Shown here: positions 11,423-22,620 of the stretch, one piece after another
How the letters are laid out: each line of letters opens with the position of its first letter
How positions within the stretch are numbered: position 1 is the first letter of the stretch
NCBI GenBank assembly: GCA_021464415.1
Contig: CM038466.1
Coordinates: 33,386,833 to 33,450,832, forward strand
DNA length: 64,000 nt
DNA from: Lonicera japonica
Lineage: Eukaryota; Streptophyta; Magnoliopsida; Dipsacales; Caprifoliaceae
Reading direction: 5' to 3'
Made by a program: the position numbers and the translations under genes
Notes under the pieces: model-generated
The model's database searches: none
The model's input: only the letters and a program-made list of their open reading frames with translations
Told to the model about the DNA's origin: nothing

Positions 11423-12691
11423 TTAAAAATAAGTCTGAAAAGCCCAAACCCGGTGGTGTACAAGGTGGCGTACAAGTAAAAGGGAAGGGGATATGGTCCT
11501 CCACACCTTTTCCATAACCTCCGAGATGGATATACCCAGTGTCTTGGGTATGAAAAAACAAATGAAAAGTAAGGCAATGAAGTTTATCCTCATATAGAAT
11601 GAATATGTGTTATCTTTCAAACCGCATATCAAAAACAGTAAGGAAATCTGCATCACCAGAGCCATCACAAGAGACAAGGTAGAGTCCAATACCGAAACTA
11701 GTAATTTGGCCTCCACAGGAAATGGCTCCGTGATCCATCCATGTGTTCCGTATATGCATGCGTTCGCCACAGTATAGAAGAACACCATCACTGTTGCAAA
11801 AGTGGCGACAAACGACGATGGATGGAAATTTATACTTACGTTGAAATGAAAGATCACCCATAACAAAGACTGCAACAACTATCAATCCACTTGTCTGCTA
11901 GGTTTCCATATAATTTGCTATATTATTGGAAAAATAATTTAACAATTGCTCGTAAAATTTTATTGTAAGAAGCATTAATACATCTAGGGGTATCATCCCC
12001 ATTATAGACACGAGCGGTATTCGGTATTTATCCACCAATTTTTTAATTACCAAAAATGTCTTACTGCCATGCTATATGGATGAGTATTTCACCTCCTGCG
12101 ATAAAATACCGATCCTTCCTTGGTACATTAATATTGAATAGTAAACTTATATTCTTTCATAATTAAAACAAGATGGGATTAAGAAAAATTACCAAAGAAA
12201 ATAGTGTAATTGTAGAGGCTACAACAAGTATTTCCCTACGGCGACTAGAAAAAACGGCGAAACAATGAACAAGCACCTGGGATCCCGAGTCTACGCTTCC
12301 AAGTATTAATGGAGCGAGAAAGGCTTTAGAAGCAAGATAAGAGCTCGATAATGACTCCAACAGTAAAGAAACAAAAAACAAGAGCGTCCCGAAGCCTTAT
12401 AGCTCTTTCAGAACCCCACGTACGACTGTTATAATTACCATTGCTCGGTGCCGGGGTTCTAATATCTTTCTTATGGAATTTTTTATTTGAATTTCGGGTC
12501 TTGGTATCTCCCGAATAAACCAACAAAAGACAAAGAAAGGACAACTTAGACCTAGTAATACCCAAAAAGGTATTATCCAGGGAAATCTATGACTACATAT
12601 GGATATATATAATTTACTAAGAATGCTAAAGTCCCCCTAAAGGAAGTCGCATGGTTGAATAGATGATCCATTATGGCGATTGATTGATTCT
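11423..12691 (-). pseudogene. STP-like sugar transporter pseudogene, left copy
   Basis: The sequence resembles the middle and C-terminal thirds of plant monosaccharide/H+ symporters (STP family, major facilitator superfamily). Exon 1 runs from the palindrome centre to a splice donor (GTAATTTTTC) near 12193. Exon 2 starts after an acceptor (TTGTTGCAG) at 11870 and runs to a stop at 11423. Exon 2 reads through several hydrophobic segments: FFYTVANACIYGTHGWITEP fits the position of the family's 'WGPLGWLVPSE' region, and CFFIPKTLGISISEVMEKVW fits 'LPETKGVPIEEM'. Exon 1 has an in-frame stop at 12397-12399 (TAA) where the right copy has a glutamine codon, plus a frameshift. The N-terminal transmembrane segments (about TM1-4) and the long central loop are missing. 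Family members are about 510 residues, so this is far too short to work as a transporter. Confidence 0.65.
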
Positions 12692-12815
12692 ATTTATATA
12701 TATATTGAGAGCTTCTAAATTTCATCTCTGGATTTCAGCAATTATACTAATCTCGATTATTATTCCATACCACTATGGGATTTAATGAAATATTTCGACC
12801 ACGCGATATTGGAGA
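12692..12815. other. Spacer at centre of palindrome
   Basis: About 124 bp without an inverted partner separate the two arms. On the plus strand its last part (about 12778-12815) reads GFNEIFRPRDIGER, which fits the region just before TM5 of STP proteins. The right-hand pseudogene therefore probably reaches slightly further 5' than the left one. An acceptor-like TGGATTTCAG lies at 12730-12740. Confidence 0.55.
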
Positions 12816-14103
12816 AAGAATCAATCACCATAATGGATCCTCTATTCAACAACGCGACTTCCTTTGGGGGGGGCTTTAGCATTCTTAGTAAATTATATAT
12901 CCATAGGTAGTCATAGATTTCCTAAGAGAATACCCTTTTGCGCATTACTAGGTCTAAGTTGTCATTTCTTTGTCTTTTGTTGTTTTATTTGGGAGATACC
13001 AAAACCCGAAATTCAAATAAAAAATTCCATAAGAACGATATTAGAACCTCGACACCGTGCAATGATAATTATAACGGTCGTACATGGGATTCTGAAGGAG
13101 CTACAAGGCTTTGGGACCTTCTTGTTTTTTGCTCCTTTGCTATTGGAGTCATTATCGAGCTCCTATCTTACTTCTAAAGCCTTTCTCGCTCCATTGATAC
13201 TTAGGAGCATAGACTTGGGATCCCAGGTGCTTGTGCATTGTTTCGCCATTTTTTCTAGTCGCCGGAGGGAAATGCTTACTGTAGCCTCTACAACTACACT
13301 ATTTTCTTTGGTAATTTATCTTCATCTCATCTTGTTTTAATTATAAAAGACTATAAGTTTACTATTCACTATTAAAGTACCAAGGAAGGACCGGTATTTT
13401 ATCGTAGGAGGTGAAATACCCATCTTCTATAGTATAGCGGTAAGAACATTTTTGGTAATTAAAAAATTGGAGGATAAATGACGAATACCGCTTGTGTCTA
13501 TAATGGGGGCGATACCCCTAGACGTGTTAATGCTTTTTACAATAAAATTTCACAAGCAGTTGTTAAGTTATCTTGCCAAGCAAATTATATGGAAACCTAA
13601 TAGACAAGTGGATTGATATTTGTTGCAGTCTTTGTTATAGGTGATCTTTCATTTCAGCGTAAGTATATATTTCAATCCATTGACATCTGTCGCCACTTTT
13701 ACAATAGTAATGGTGTTCTTCTATACTATGCATATATGGACCTCATGGATGGATCATCGAGCCATTTCCTCCGGAGGCTAAATTACTAGTTTCGGTTTTG
13801 GATTCTACCTTGTCTCTTATGATGGCTCTGGTGATGCAGATTTCCTTACTGTTTTTGATATGCGGTTTGAAAGATAACACATATTCATTAATTCTATGCG
13901 GGGATAAACTTCATTGCCTTACACTTCATTTGTTTTTTTTGTATCCAAGACATCGGGTATATACATCTTGGAGGCTACGAAAAAAGTGTGGAGGTCCATC
14001 TCCCCTTCCCTTTTACTTGTACGCCATCGGGTCTGGGCTTTTCAGACTTATTTTTATTTTGAATAAAATAACTCTCAAGCACCTAGGATTTTTTGGCAGT
14101 TGA
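12780..14103 (+). pseudogene. STP-like sugar transporter pseudogene, right copy
   Basis: This is a second copy of the monosaccharide transporter remnant, divergent from the left one. Exon 1 contains an open frame from 12864 to 13340 (158 residues). Residues 79-96 (ELQGFGTFLFFAPLLLES) align with the family's 'QQLTGIN...FYAP' TM7 motif, and residues 131-137 (SSRRREM) with the 'DxxGRR' loop. The sequence before residue 66 fits TM5-6 followed by a shortened central loop. A donor at 13311 (GTAATTTATC) and an acceptor ending at 13628 (TTGTTGCAG) would remove a 318-bp intron. Exon 2 then holds the C-terminal part but is frameshifted before 13798 and again near 13885. The N-terminus is absent. Exon 1 is better kept here and exon 2 is better kept in the left copy. 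Confidence 0.65.
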
Positions 14104-15855
14104 GATTCTTTGAAAAAAAAAACATTGGATGACTTGTGGGTTTATTTGAGAAATTTGTTGTTAGTTATGCTGCAAATTGGTAAATGCTTTAGCTACTGTT
14201 TTATTATGTAATGTGATACATTTATAATAGTTTGTAAGTCATGTTAATTTTGTTTGTTTTGTCTTACATAGCCTTTTGCTACTCAAACGGGATCAAATAA
14301 AACCGATTTATAATCTGTTGAGAATATATATATATATATATAAGAAACAGATTTAAAATACATTTTCTGGTAAGTAGAGATGGTTTTATTAATTGTCATG
14401 AAAAATACGTAGCATTGCTCTTTCTTTAAATGTTACATGTTAAGTTCTTTGCCAACCTTAATTAATTAGGCGTGAGAAGTAAATTATTCCTAAGTGAAGT
14501 AGTTCAGTTTGGGTGGGGTATCTCTTGACGGGAAGAGGTAGTCAACCGACTGCTTCTTGGCCATTCGATGTACATTTATCTTCAACAAATGGCCCTCAAT
14601 TTCCATTTTTAAAATATACAAGGACAAGAAAAGCTTGTAAGGTCGTCGTGTAAAGTTTATTTTTCCAAGCCTGTTATGACATACGGTTCTAAGAAAGATT
14701 AAAGATCAATCTTCTAACGTTAAAATGAATAAATGAAGAAGTGGTCTAGGAATAAATGAAGAAGTGGTTCTACCTATATTTCATGTGTCGTACCACACAG
14801 TAATACACATCTTGCTGTTAATTCGCATAACTCATGCCTAATATTCATTTCAACCTATAACTAAAACAACTATTCCACGAGACTTTAATGACAAGTTAAA
14901 ATTCATTTCACGTCTAACACTTGCCAAGATCAGTGGAGCTTATGATCTCCAGAGTCGGGGAATGGAGATGGGAATCCACAAATAAATGGCCACGTGTTGG
15001 GGGGAGGGGGGCGGTTAGGAGGAATGGAACTGGCGTGGGAATCCACACATAACGAGGGGTGAAAGGATACATTGAATAGCAATGCGGGTGGATACAGCTG
15101 ACAAACAGTTTGAAAGCAAAGCTTACAGAGGCCAGGATGGAGAAAGCTTATCTTTTCTTCGCTACTCTAGCCAACATCTTAAGAATAATGATGAACTTAG
15201 ATTAAGCAGCTATATGATTCTGTGTTGAAGTTTATTAGTTTATTTGTTTATTGTTTTTGTCTTAGCAATTACGAAGATTCTTTCATTCAGTAGAAGTTTG
15301 TTTCAGTCAGATTTTGACTTGGTCTTTAGAGGTCAGCTGTTGTAGATCCTTTTCCCCATTAGTTTTTAGTCTGCAGTTATTTTACCTACTTTTAGGCTTT
15401 AGTTAATTGAATTTGTTGATTCACATGATTGTATTGCCCATGTAGTTCTATACACTTTACCTTTTTTCTATTTGGGTAACAATTCATTTCGTTTGAATGT
15501 AGGAATGCAATATTTGTGTTATGTGGTTTTGTTATATATACATACACTTATGAGTACGAGGTCATTAGGTACCTAAGCTCAGAGATGAAACCAAGGTTAG
15601 CTTCAGGGGGAGTATGTTAAAAAAAATTTAACGAATTCTTAGTTTGGTTGACAACAGTAAATTTTGTGTCCCCTCCAATGTCGAATCCTGGTTTCATCAC
15701 TGCTTGAGCTCTTCGTTTTTCAGTTTAGTTGTAAACTATATGGCTATCGTTTTTCCCATAGATTAATCTCAATGGTAAATTTTTACCCTTTGTTTAAAGT
15801 GGCTCACCATGGCCAAAAGTCACTTTCTTGCATTTTTCTTACCAAAATCATCCCC
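12816..15855. repeat. Right arm of 6.6-kb palindrome
   Basis: Inverted partner of 9204-12691 at every landmark checked, including the sugar-transporter segment, the C-run/G-run beside a CACGTG box (10028-10045 versus 14992-15012) and the outermost ~150 bp. It lacks the ~450-480 bp at 10260-10740. Confidence 0.85.
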
Positions 15856-17279
15856 AATGAAGTCACCACTGTGGGCTCCCTGACCCCCAGAGGGGTCTAC
15901 CCTGGCATGCAGCGTAATGGTCAATGCCACCACTTGGATTGTCCCATGGCACGTGTGCGGTGATAACATATTTTTTTTTTAAATCGTCACCGGTCACCAA
16001 AGCTCTGGCAATGGTTACTGGAGATCCGGCGGTCACCGGAACTAATTTTTAGATCTCGTTTGTTAAAAATTATGATTCATAATTCCCATCAAAAGAAAAA
16101 AAACAAAAAAAATGAAAATAAAATATGATTAGCTCATTTGAGTATAACTGAGATACCACATCATTTTGCTAACATGGTATTACTAGCCAATGGGATTGCT
16201 GCACTTTGCCATGTGGACTGCTATCAAGTTATCCATTTACTTGCTGGCTTTCTAGTGTGGCGTATCTTAACGGCGTACTATTTGGCTCGGTTACCCTTTT
16301 TAAATTTATTTTTTTCTATCGTTACCCTTCATATGATCTAGATAAATATGTATACTCCAGTCTAGCTAGCGCACCCCAACTTAGGTCCCAACCTATTTAT
16401 AATTTATTTAGTCCAATTTTTTATGTAGGCTTGAAACTCCCCACCCCTTACGTATACCTTCAAATGTACGAGGTCGATCCCCGCCTCTCTCTCACTCACT
16501 CAGTTTGCAGTTAGATCAATGATCATAACTATCTACTATAGACACCAGTGGGAACAACTAGGTTGTGTGCTCTTTGATCATTTGATGCTTTTTCCTTATA
16601 AATAATAAAAAAAAAGACCTTTGCGACAAGGACAAAAAAGAGAGAAAGAGAAAGAAAAAAAGAGAAAGAAAGACCTTTGCAACTACTGTAGACATCATTT
16701 GACGTAGGTTTTAGATGATAATTATATAAAAAGAGAACGAAAAAAAATAAAAAAATTCTTTGTAGTTGCAGACCAAAAAATAGAGAGAGATTAAAGCGAG
16801 CGCTAAAAGAACGACGGGTTAAGGAAGAAAAAACAACGGGAAGATTGGACATATATTGAAATTATCTAAAGATATGCTTGATTGGATCTTTTTTTCCGTG
16901 GAAAAATCTCAAGATTTCAAAGTTTCCGAGATTTAGTGGTATTTGATTTGCTTCATTTTCCATTGGATCAATGTCCAAAGTAGAAGTTGCTTTAGACTAC
17001 GTACTTTAATTTTACCGGTCTCCATCCAATCAAAATCTACCTCCCTGTTCCACCTAAGTAATTATTTCCAATATAAAAAAAATTCTTAGTAAAAACAACC
17101 CCAAATAATTCAATCATTTCCGTATAATACTTTTTTAGATGGCTGATTGACCGGTAAAGTCATGAATATCATTGCTCCCCGATAAATTGGATTTATGTGA
17201 GAAAATTATTCTGTTTACCCATTTCTCTGTTTCTCAACTTAGAACAAGGTAAACCAAAAAAAAAAAAAAACCTTAGAAC
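15856..17279. other. Intergenic DNA with repeat fragments
   Basis: No gene seen. About 15980-16060 (GTCACCGGTCACCAAAGC and following) resembles words near 34030-34100 and 34860-34920, a dispersed repeat. About 16138-16260 resembles the inner end of the leader-like repeat family (TGCCATGTGGACTGCTATC) and is inverted relative to 17280-17400. 16590-16850 is purine-rich and only gives a low-complexity open frame. Confidence 0.5.
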
Positions 17280-17617
17280 CAAAAGCCGCAGCTGTTCACA
17301 TGGCATGTATCAATCTCATTGGTCGGTGATACCAGGTCAGCAAAATGACATGGTGTCCCCCGTTACACTCAATAATTTTTTCAAGAGAAGAATGAAGGTG
17401 ATTACTCCATTCTAATTTGTGAAAAAAATAGCCATAAAGAGAGAGAGAGAGAGAGAGAGAGGGGGGACGAGAGACTCACCTTCAGCGGAGTTGCGGCGGC
17501 AGTAATAGAGTCGGGGAAGAGAGGGGTGGTGGCAGGGTGCCGAGGAGTTGGAGACAGGAATTAGAGAGAGAGAGAGAGGAAGAAGAAGAAGAAGAAAAAG
17601 ATTTGCTTTCTTACACA
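17280..17617 (-). repeat. Leader/splice-donor repeat family, copy A (disrupted)
   Basis: On the minus strand this shows a purine/pyrimidine-rich leader-like stretch, the donor-like word GAAGGTGAGTCTC (17474-17486 inverted), and then words ending in GACCAATGAGATTG (about 17310). The same order occurs in copies at 22050, 24900, 57440 and 60345. A (GA)n run lies at 17439-17461. The leader part is interrupted by the hAT MITE at 17618. Confidence 0.6.
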
Positions 17618-18412
17618 CAATGTTCTAAAAATCGCTGATCGGTCCAATTCGGCGAGGTGGACAATGGAGACCGGGGGATTGATCCAACAATCAGTTTTTC
17701 ACTACAAATATTATTTTAAATAATACAATACTTATAAAGCACAAGAAATCGTAACACTTTCAAAGCTACCAAGTTTAGAGAAACATATCATAGCATTATT
17801 TTAAGCAAAACTAGCAAAGTTTATTAAAATCCCAAACTAGCAAACTTCCAGCTAACTAGCAACAACACAATAGTCTCCAAAAAGTTCTCAAAACTTCCAA
17901 AGTTATAGCAAAATAAAATTATTTTAAACAAAAGTAGTAAAGATAAGTTGAAATCAAACCTTCAAAGCCACCGTTTAGAGAGTTGTGGAGAGAGAGTGCA
18001 ATAGAGAGAGAAGGAGCGCGATTGAAACCTTAATGCAAGTGTGTGCTGGGCTGGTGGCTGCTGAGAGAAACTGATTTTGACAGAGAGAGAAAGAGAGATT
18101 AATCACCAAACTGAGTGAATTAAACTTCAAAGCTAGGGTTTAGTTGTGAGAGTTAAGAGGGGGACAACCGGAAGAACTGAGAAGAAAAACACGATTGTGA
18201 GTGAAAGTGCAAAGGGGAACAACTAAACGATGGAAAAACACAGGAAACATATGTCCCGGTTAATCTTGACTTCTTTTTTTTCTGATTAACAGTTAATCCT
18301 GATTTTTTCCCAACACTTTTTAATCCTGATTTCGCAAAAACTAGGCCTAGTCTCCAACATCTCTACCTGATTATGGATTAATCAGGGATTAATCCCGATT
18401 TTTAGAACATTG
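17618..18412. mobile_element. hAT-type MITE, 795 bp
   Basis: The element begins CAATGTTCTAAAAATCG and ends CGATTTTTAGAACATTG, a perfect 17-bp inverted repeat. It is flanked by a perfect 8-bp direct repeat CTTACACA (17610-17617 and 18413-18420). The 8-bp target duplication and CA...TG ends place it in the hAT superfamily. It has no transposase and the interior is non-coding. Confidence 0.85.
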
Positions 18413-18420
18413 CTTACACA

Positions 18421-20869
18421 GAAGGATATTAATGGAGATGCAGAGATTAAAGTCAAAAGTACCAACAACTAAACATATATAGCTTAAATAGATCCTGAGG
18501 AGATGCATAGATTCAACTTTATTACAAGATCAAGAGGCATAGCAGTAAATCAAAATTTGTAGGCTTCAAAATTTGATATTTGGGTTTCTCAAATTATAAA
18601 TGAAGATTTTCAAACTTCTCAAGTTATAAACACAAATTTATGTATAGTATAGACTTATTAATAATACTACTTTGTCATAAAATAAATTCTAAAACTAACT
18701 TTTAATTTATTGTGCACGTGTGTAACATAAATTTATTTGGGTTATATCTTTTGAGATATTTTTTGAACTAATTAGAGAGACAATTTTTGAACTAGTTAGC
18801 TAGAAAATGAATTTTAAAAGAGGGGAGGAAAAGGTTGTTGAGAGAGAATGATCGAAATGGCTACAGCAATTAATAATGATATTGGACACTGACGTTGGAG
18901 ATATAAATGAAGCAACTTACAGATAGCTGCATGCACGTACTATGTGATAAAACACAAAAATAGAAAACTGAATTTTTTATATTCAATGCAATCTGCACAA
19001 TAATAAGTCTATATATATGCACAGAAAGAGACCTTTTAGCATTTATCGTCATCTATCGGGTTGGTCACCATTTCAAAATCAAATGATTCAAATATTTTTT
19101 TATTAGTCTTGGATTACGCTATACTTTTTTGTATTATTATATTTATTACTTTAGTATATTAACATATAATTACATTTTATCATGTGGTTATTAAACATGT
19201 TTTTTTAAACTTGAAGTCATGTGTTCAATCAAATCCTTATTTTATATATAGTTTAAACTTAGTAACAATATTACTTTGTCAAAAAAAAATTTGTAAAAGA
19301 AACTTTTTATTTATTGTGCACGCATGTAACACAAAGTTATTTGGGCTACATCTTTTGAGACATTTTTTGAACTAGCTGCTAGAGACATCATTTCTTCTTC
19401 GTGCATTTTCATATCCCTCTATATTATATATATATATATATGTAAATATCATATTTATAACATTCCTATTTTGCATGCAGGTTCCATCCAAGAACAGCCA
19501 ACATTTTTGGTAAATTCTAGTAAACCTTACTACTTTATCACCTTTTGGCACATAACTCCCTAAACTTTTCAAATTGACACTAAACTTCCTCAAACTATTG
19601 TAAATATTTATATTTTTCTTAAATAAATGGGAAGGTCTAAGTTTTTTTCCCTTTTCTACAATAATAACGAAAATCCCGGCCACCCTAGAAGAGACTCGAA
19701 TTTAGAAACTCTCCTGAATTTTGGTGGGTATCTTACAAACAAGATTCGAACTATTGTTATAATTATATCACGTTTGTTACAAATGTTCTCCCACAAGTAG
19801 CTAGGTTATTCCCTAATTTTCTATTATATATCCTTTTTTAGTTAAAAAAAGAAAAAGAATAAATGAGTGGATGTTGCCCCAATCTAAAATCAGCACATGC
19901 CAACTACCGATAATAGATCCTAGAATTTGAAGTTGGATATTACAAACGAATTATTTAATTTTTACCAACTCAACCAACCTCACTAACATGCAACTGCAGC
20001 ATACAGCGGAGGATATTCATGGACATAATTAAGTCCAAACATAGCTTAAGTAGACTACTTTCCAAATTTAACATTATTACGAGAGGGCACGAGCACAATA
20101 GTAATTGGCACGCTACCATTTTACTACCCCCTTACAAGTTTATTTTACATTTTTGGATGCCTCATGCAGAATCCACCATTTGTGCTACAATTTTTACAAA
20201 TATATATATATATATATATATAATACAGTTGAAGGTGCATTCTTGTACACAAGATTTAAGGGAAATGAATCCATTTTCAAAGACTAGAGGTTACACAAAT
20301 TAGTATTTAATTTATTTATTCTTTTGTAAGAGTGTTTCTTGAAGAAAATGTTGAAAAATAATTAAAATACTATTAGATGTTCTATTTTATTTTATTTTTG
20401 AATTTTTTTTCATGAAATACAATTCTTCGGGAGATGGCTGAGAAAAAAATAATAATAAAAGATGGAAGGCATTTCACTATGTTATTTAACCAAATTGACA
20501 AAAAGAAAATAATTCTTTTGTTTTAGCCATAAGGTTACTTTCCAATGCTTACCTATTATACAAGGACAACGCAACTTTTTTTTGAATGTTTAATTATGTA
20601 TTTACTAATTTCATTTAATTTTCTTATCCTTATGAGCGGTCAATAGGACTCACCAACCTCCACCCATTGTCAATGTCAATTGTTGCCGGCAGTAACCAGT
20701 ACTAAAGCTCTAGCGCTAATCACTAGTAACGGATAGTATTACTGTTGTGAATGGAGTGATTTAATATATATATATATATTTATTTATTTTTAAGTGCGGA
20801 AAAAAAATTAACGGATGAAAAATAATGTTATTATTTTGAGATAGAAAAACGAACATTTAAATATTAACA
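18421..20869. other. AT-rich intergenic DNA with direct repeat pair
   Basis: No gene seen. A stretch at about 18655-18800 (ATTTATTGTGCACGTGTGTA then CTTTTGAGATATTTTTTGAA) recurs at about 19258-19385. The stretch 18830-19075 resembles 22400-22620, including GAAAGAGACC and TTTATCGTCATCT words, and probably belongs to the leader-like repeat family. TA-rich runs lie at 19424-19442 and 20200-20222. Confidence 0.5.
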
Positions 20870-21510
20870 CTCCCCAAGCCAATAAGTAATATGAACCAAT
20901 TGATCTATGTAATATAAATGAATTATGCATAATCTATACATCTAGTTTTAAGTCTGAATGCGTCGATTACGAGTTAATCGTTTTAAATTTAGTAATTACT
21001 TGAACACGAGTTATTTATAAATGGGTTAGTCGTGTTTGACTCAAAATTGAGGACTTATTTACAGCACTTGACCTAAATCCGTGTCCTATTTTGTAAATTC
21101 ATTTAATTCATTTATTTGGCCCATTCTTTTTGAAGTAGACAGAGAAAGGGTTCAAATGCTTTAATATGGCTAAGAGCCAAATTCATAATTAAGGCTACCT
21201 GTTTGTTAAAGTCCCCATAATAAAGCATAATGCCGAAGTATTGTTTGTTTCTCCTATTTGATTTGTAGACATGACAAAAGGGTGATATTGAATAATGATA
21301 AAAGTTATCAATTTAAATATTGCTTGAATTAATGACAATAAAAATGCATCATATATTATAAAGAGAGAATAAAATTCTTTTATCTTCTAACTAAGCCACT
21401 TAATATTTTTGCTTTTTTTTTATTGCTCAAATTTGATATATTTGATTAATACATGTATCGCTTGTGTAGGTTAGCCTAGCTAGTATAGATTGGTTGGTCT
21501 TTTTTTTGGT
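20870..21510. repeat. Diverged duplicate of part of 48950-50480
   Basis: Words in the same order occur in both regions: AAATGGGTTAGTCGTGTTTG, TTCATTTAATTCATTTATTT, GAAGTAGACAGAGA, AATTAAGGCTACC, a GGTGATATT...AATAATGATA segment, and GCTTGTGTAGGTTAGCCTAG. The other copy holds about 900 extra bases before the last word. Non-coding. Confidence 0.6.
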
Positions 21511-22049
21511 ACATTCTTTTCATTAAAAAAATTAGTTGGTGTTTAAATTTCCTTCAAACTTCGAATTTTTATATAGATTTTCAATTTTCACCTGATTCAA
21601 TTTCACTTTTTTAATTAATACATCCAATTTGGTCACTTATAACACATGATAATTATTTGTAATTGGGGGAAAAAATATATTTTAATTGTTTGGAAGAAGG
21701 TTCGAGGGTTTTCGCTTAATTTAATTTTCTTTCTTTTTTTTTTTTGGACTGCAAAGATTCTCATATATAGTCAATCGAATTAAATGTTGTTGGTGAAGAG
21801 ACAGACGGATTACTTTGCTAAAGAAAGTAAATGAAAATTACACATAAATTTTTTTAGGCAAACAAAAATGTGTACCCTTATTTAAAATAAAAATATAAGG
21901 CACACTTGTAATTAATTGCTGGAATCTAGAGATGAAATTTAGAAGCTCTTAATTGGGAGATGTACCATATACATGGAGGTCAAAGCTTTCGGAGCTAGGA
22001 TAGACAAGAAATTAGCCAAAGAATTTTAAGTTTAGAATGGGGAGGAATT

Positions 22050-22266
22050 GTTATCAAGATCGAAGTTGACTGCTTCAATTTAATTTGCTAAAAAATTAAC
22101 CATAGTAAGAGAGAGGGGAAGAGAGACTCACCTTCGATTCAGGTGTGAGTTCAAAGGGATGGTATTGGTGATGTATCCGACTGACTGAGGTGGTAGTGTT
22201 GGCGGAGTTGCGACGGCGTAGGAGAGAGAGAGATGGGAAGAAAGCGAGTGAGCTTTCTAGTGGGAT

Positions 22267-22317
<51 letters not shown>

Positions 22318-22371
22318 CTTTTTAATGTAGAGAAAATGCCTGCTTCCTGAAATAAGGGAGTAAAAGGGGGA

Positions 22372-22405
<34 letters not shown>

Positions 22406-22620
22406 CAAAAATTGAAATGAATGATGAAACTCTCTGAAGTTGGTACTTACACCTAGCTCTATGCACTGTGGTAAAACACAGAAGTAGAAAACATACTCTT
22501 TATATTTTGTCAAATTTGAAAAATAAAATTTCCATTGATACATATATCTATATATGCATCGAAAGAGACCTTTAACATTTATCATCATCTCTACCAGCTT
22601 ACCGGGTTTGTCACTTTCAT
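22050..22620 (-). repeat. Leader/splice-donor repeat family, copy B
   Basis: Read on the minus strand it runs through pyrimidine-rich sequence, CGCCAACACTACCACCTCAG, then words ending in the donor-like GAAGGTGAGTCTC (22127-22139 inverted), then CTCTCTTCCCCTCTC. This looks like the end of a first exon of a plant gene but has no open frame that I recognise. It contains a long (GA)n at 22272-22313 and a (TG)n(AG)n run at 22373-22405. Copy C at 24900 is closely similar. Confidence 0.65.
22272..22313. repeat. (GA)n microsatellite
   Basis: An uninterrupted GA run of about 42 bp inside repeat copy B. Confidence 0.9.

Larger units (their letters stand above)
9204..12691. repeat. Left arm of 6.6-kb palindrome
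   Basis: This arm is the inverted counterpart of 12816-15855. Matching pairs can be followed from end to end. Examples are GATTTTGGTAAGAAAAATGC (about 9203) against its inverse ending near 15851, the CCACCCAAACTGAACTACTT word (10988) against 14500-14520, and CAACTGCCAAAAAATCCCAG (11378) against 14083-14102. The two arms look roughly 85-90% alike by eye. About 450-480 bp (about 10260-10740) exist only in this arm, which explains its greater length. It carries the STP-like pseudogene on the minus strand. A 94-codon open frame at 9864-10148 has a counterpart in the other arm that is broken by a stop at codon 10, so I do not call it a gene. Confidence 0.85.

Noticed and set aside
16529..16852. 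107-codon minus-strand open frame
   Set aside because: Low-complexity purine-rich sequence gives long phenylalanine/serine runs; no family match.
22257..22466. Open frame rich in serine-leucine and threonine-histidine repeats
   Set aside because: It is only the translation of (GA)n and (TG)n microsatellites.
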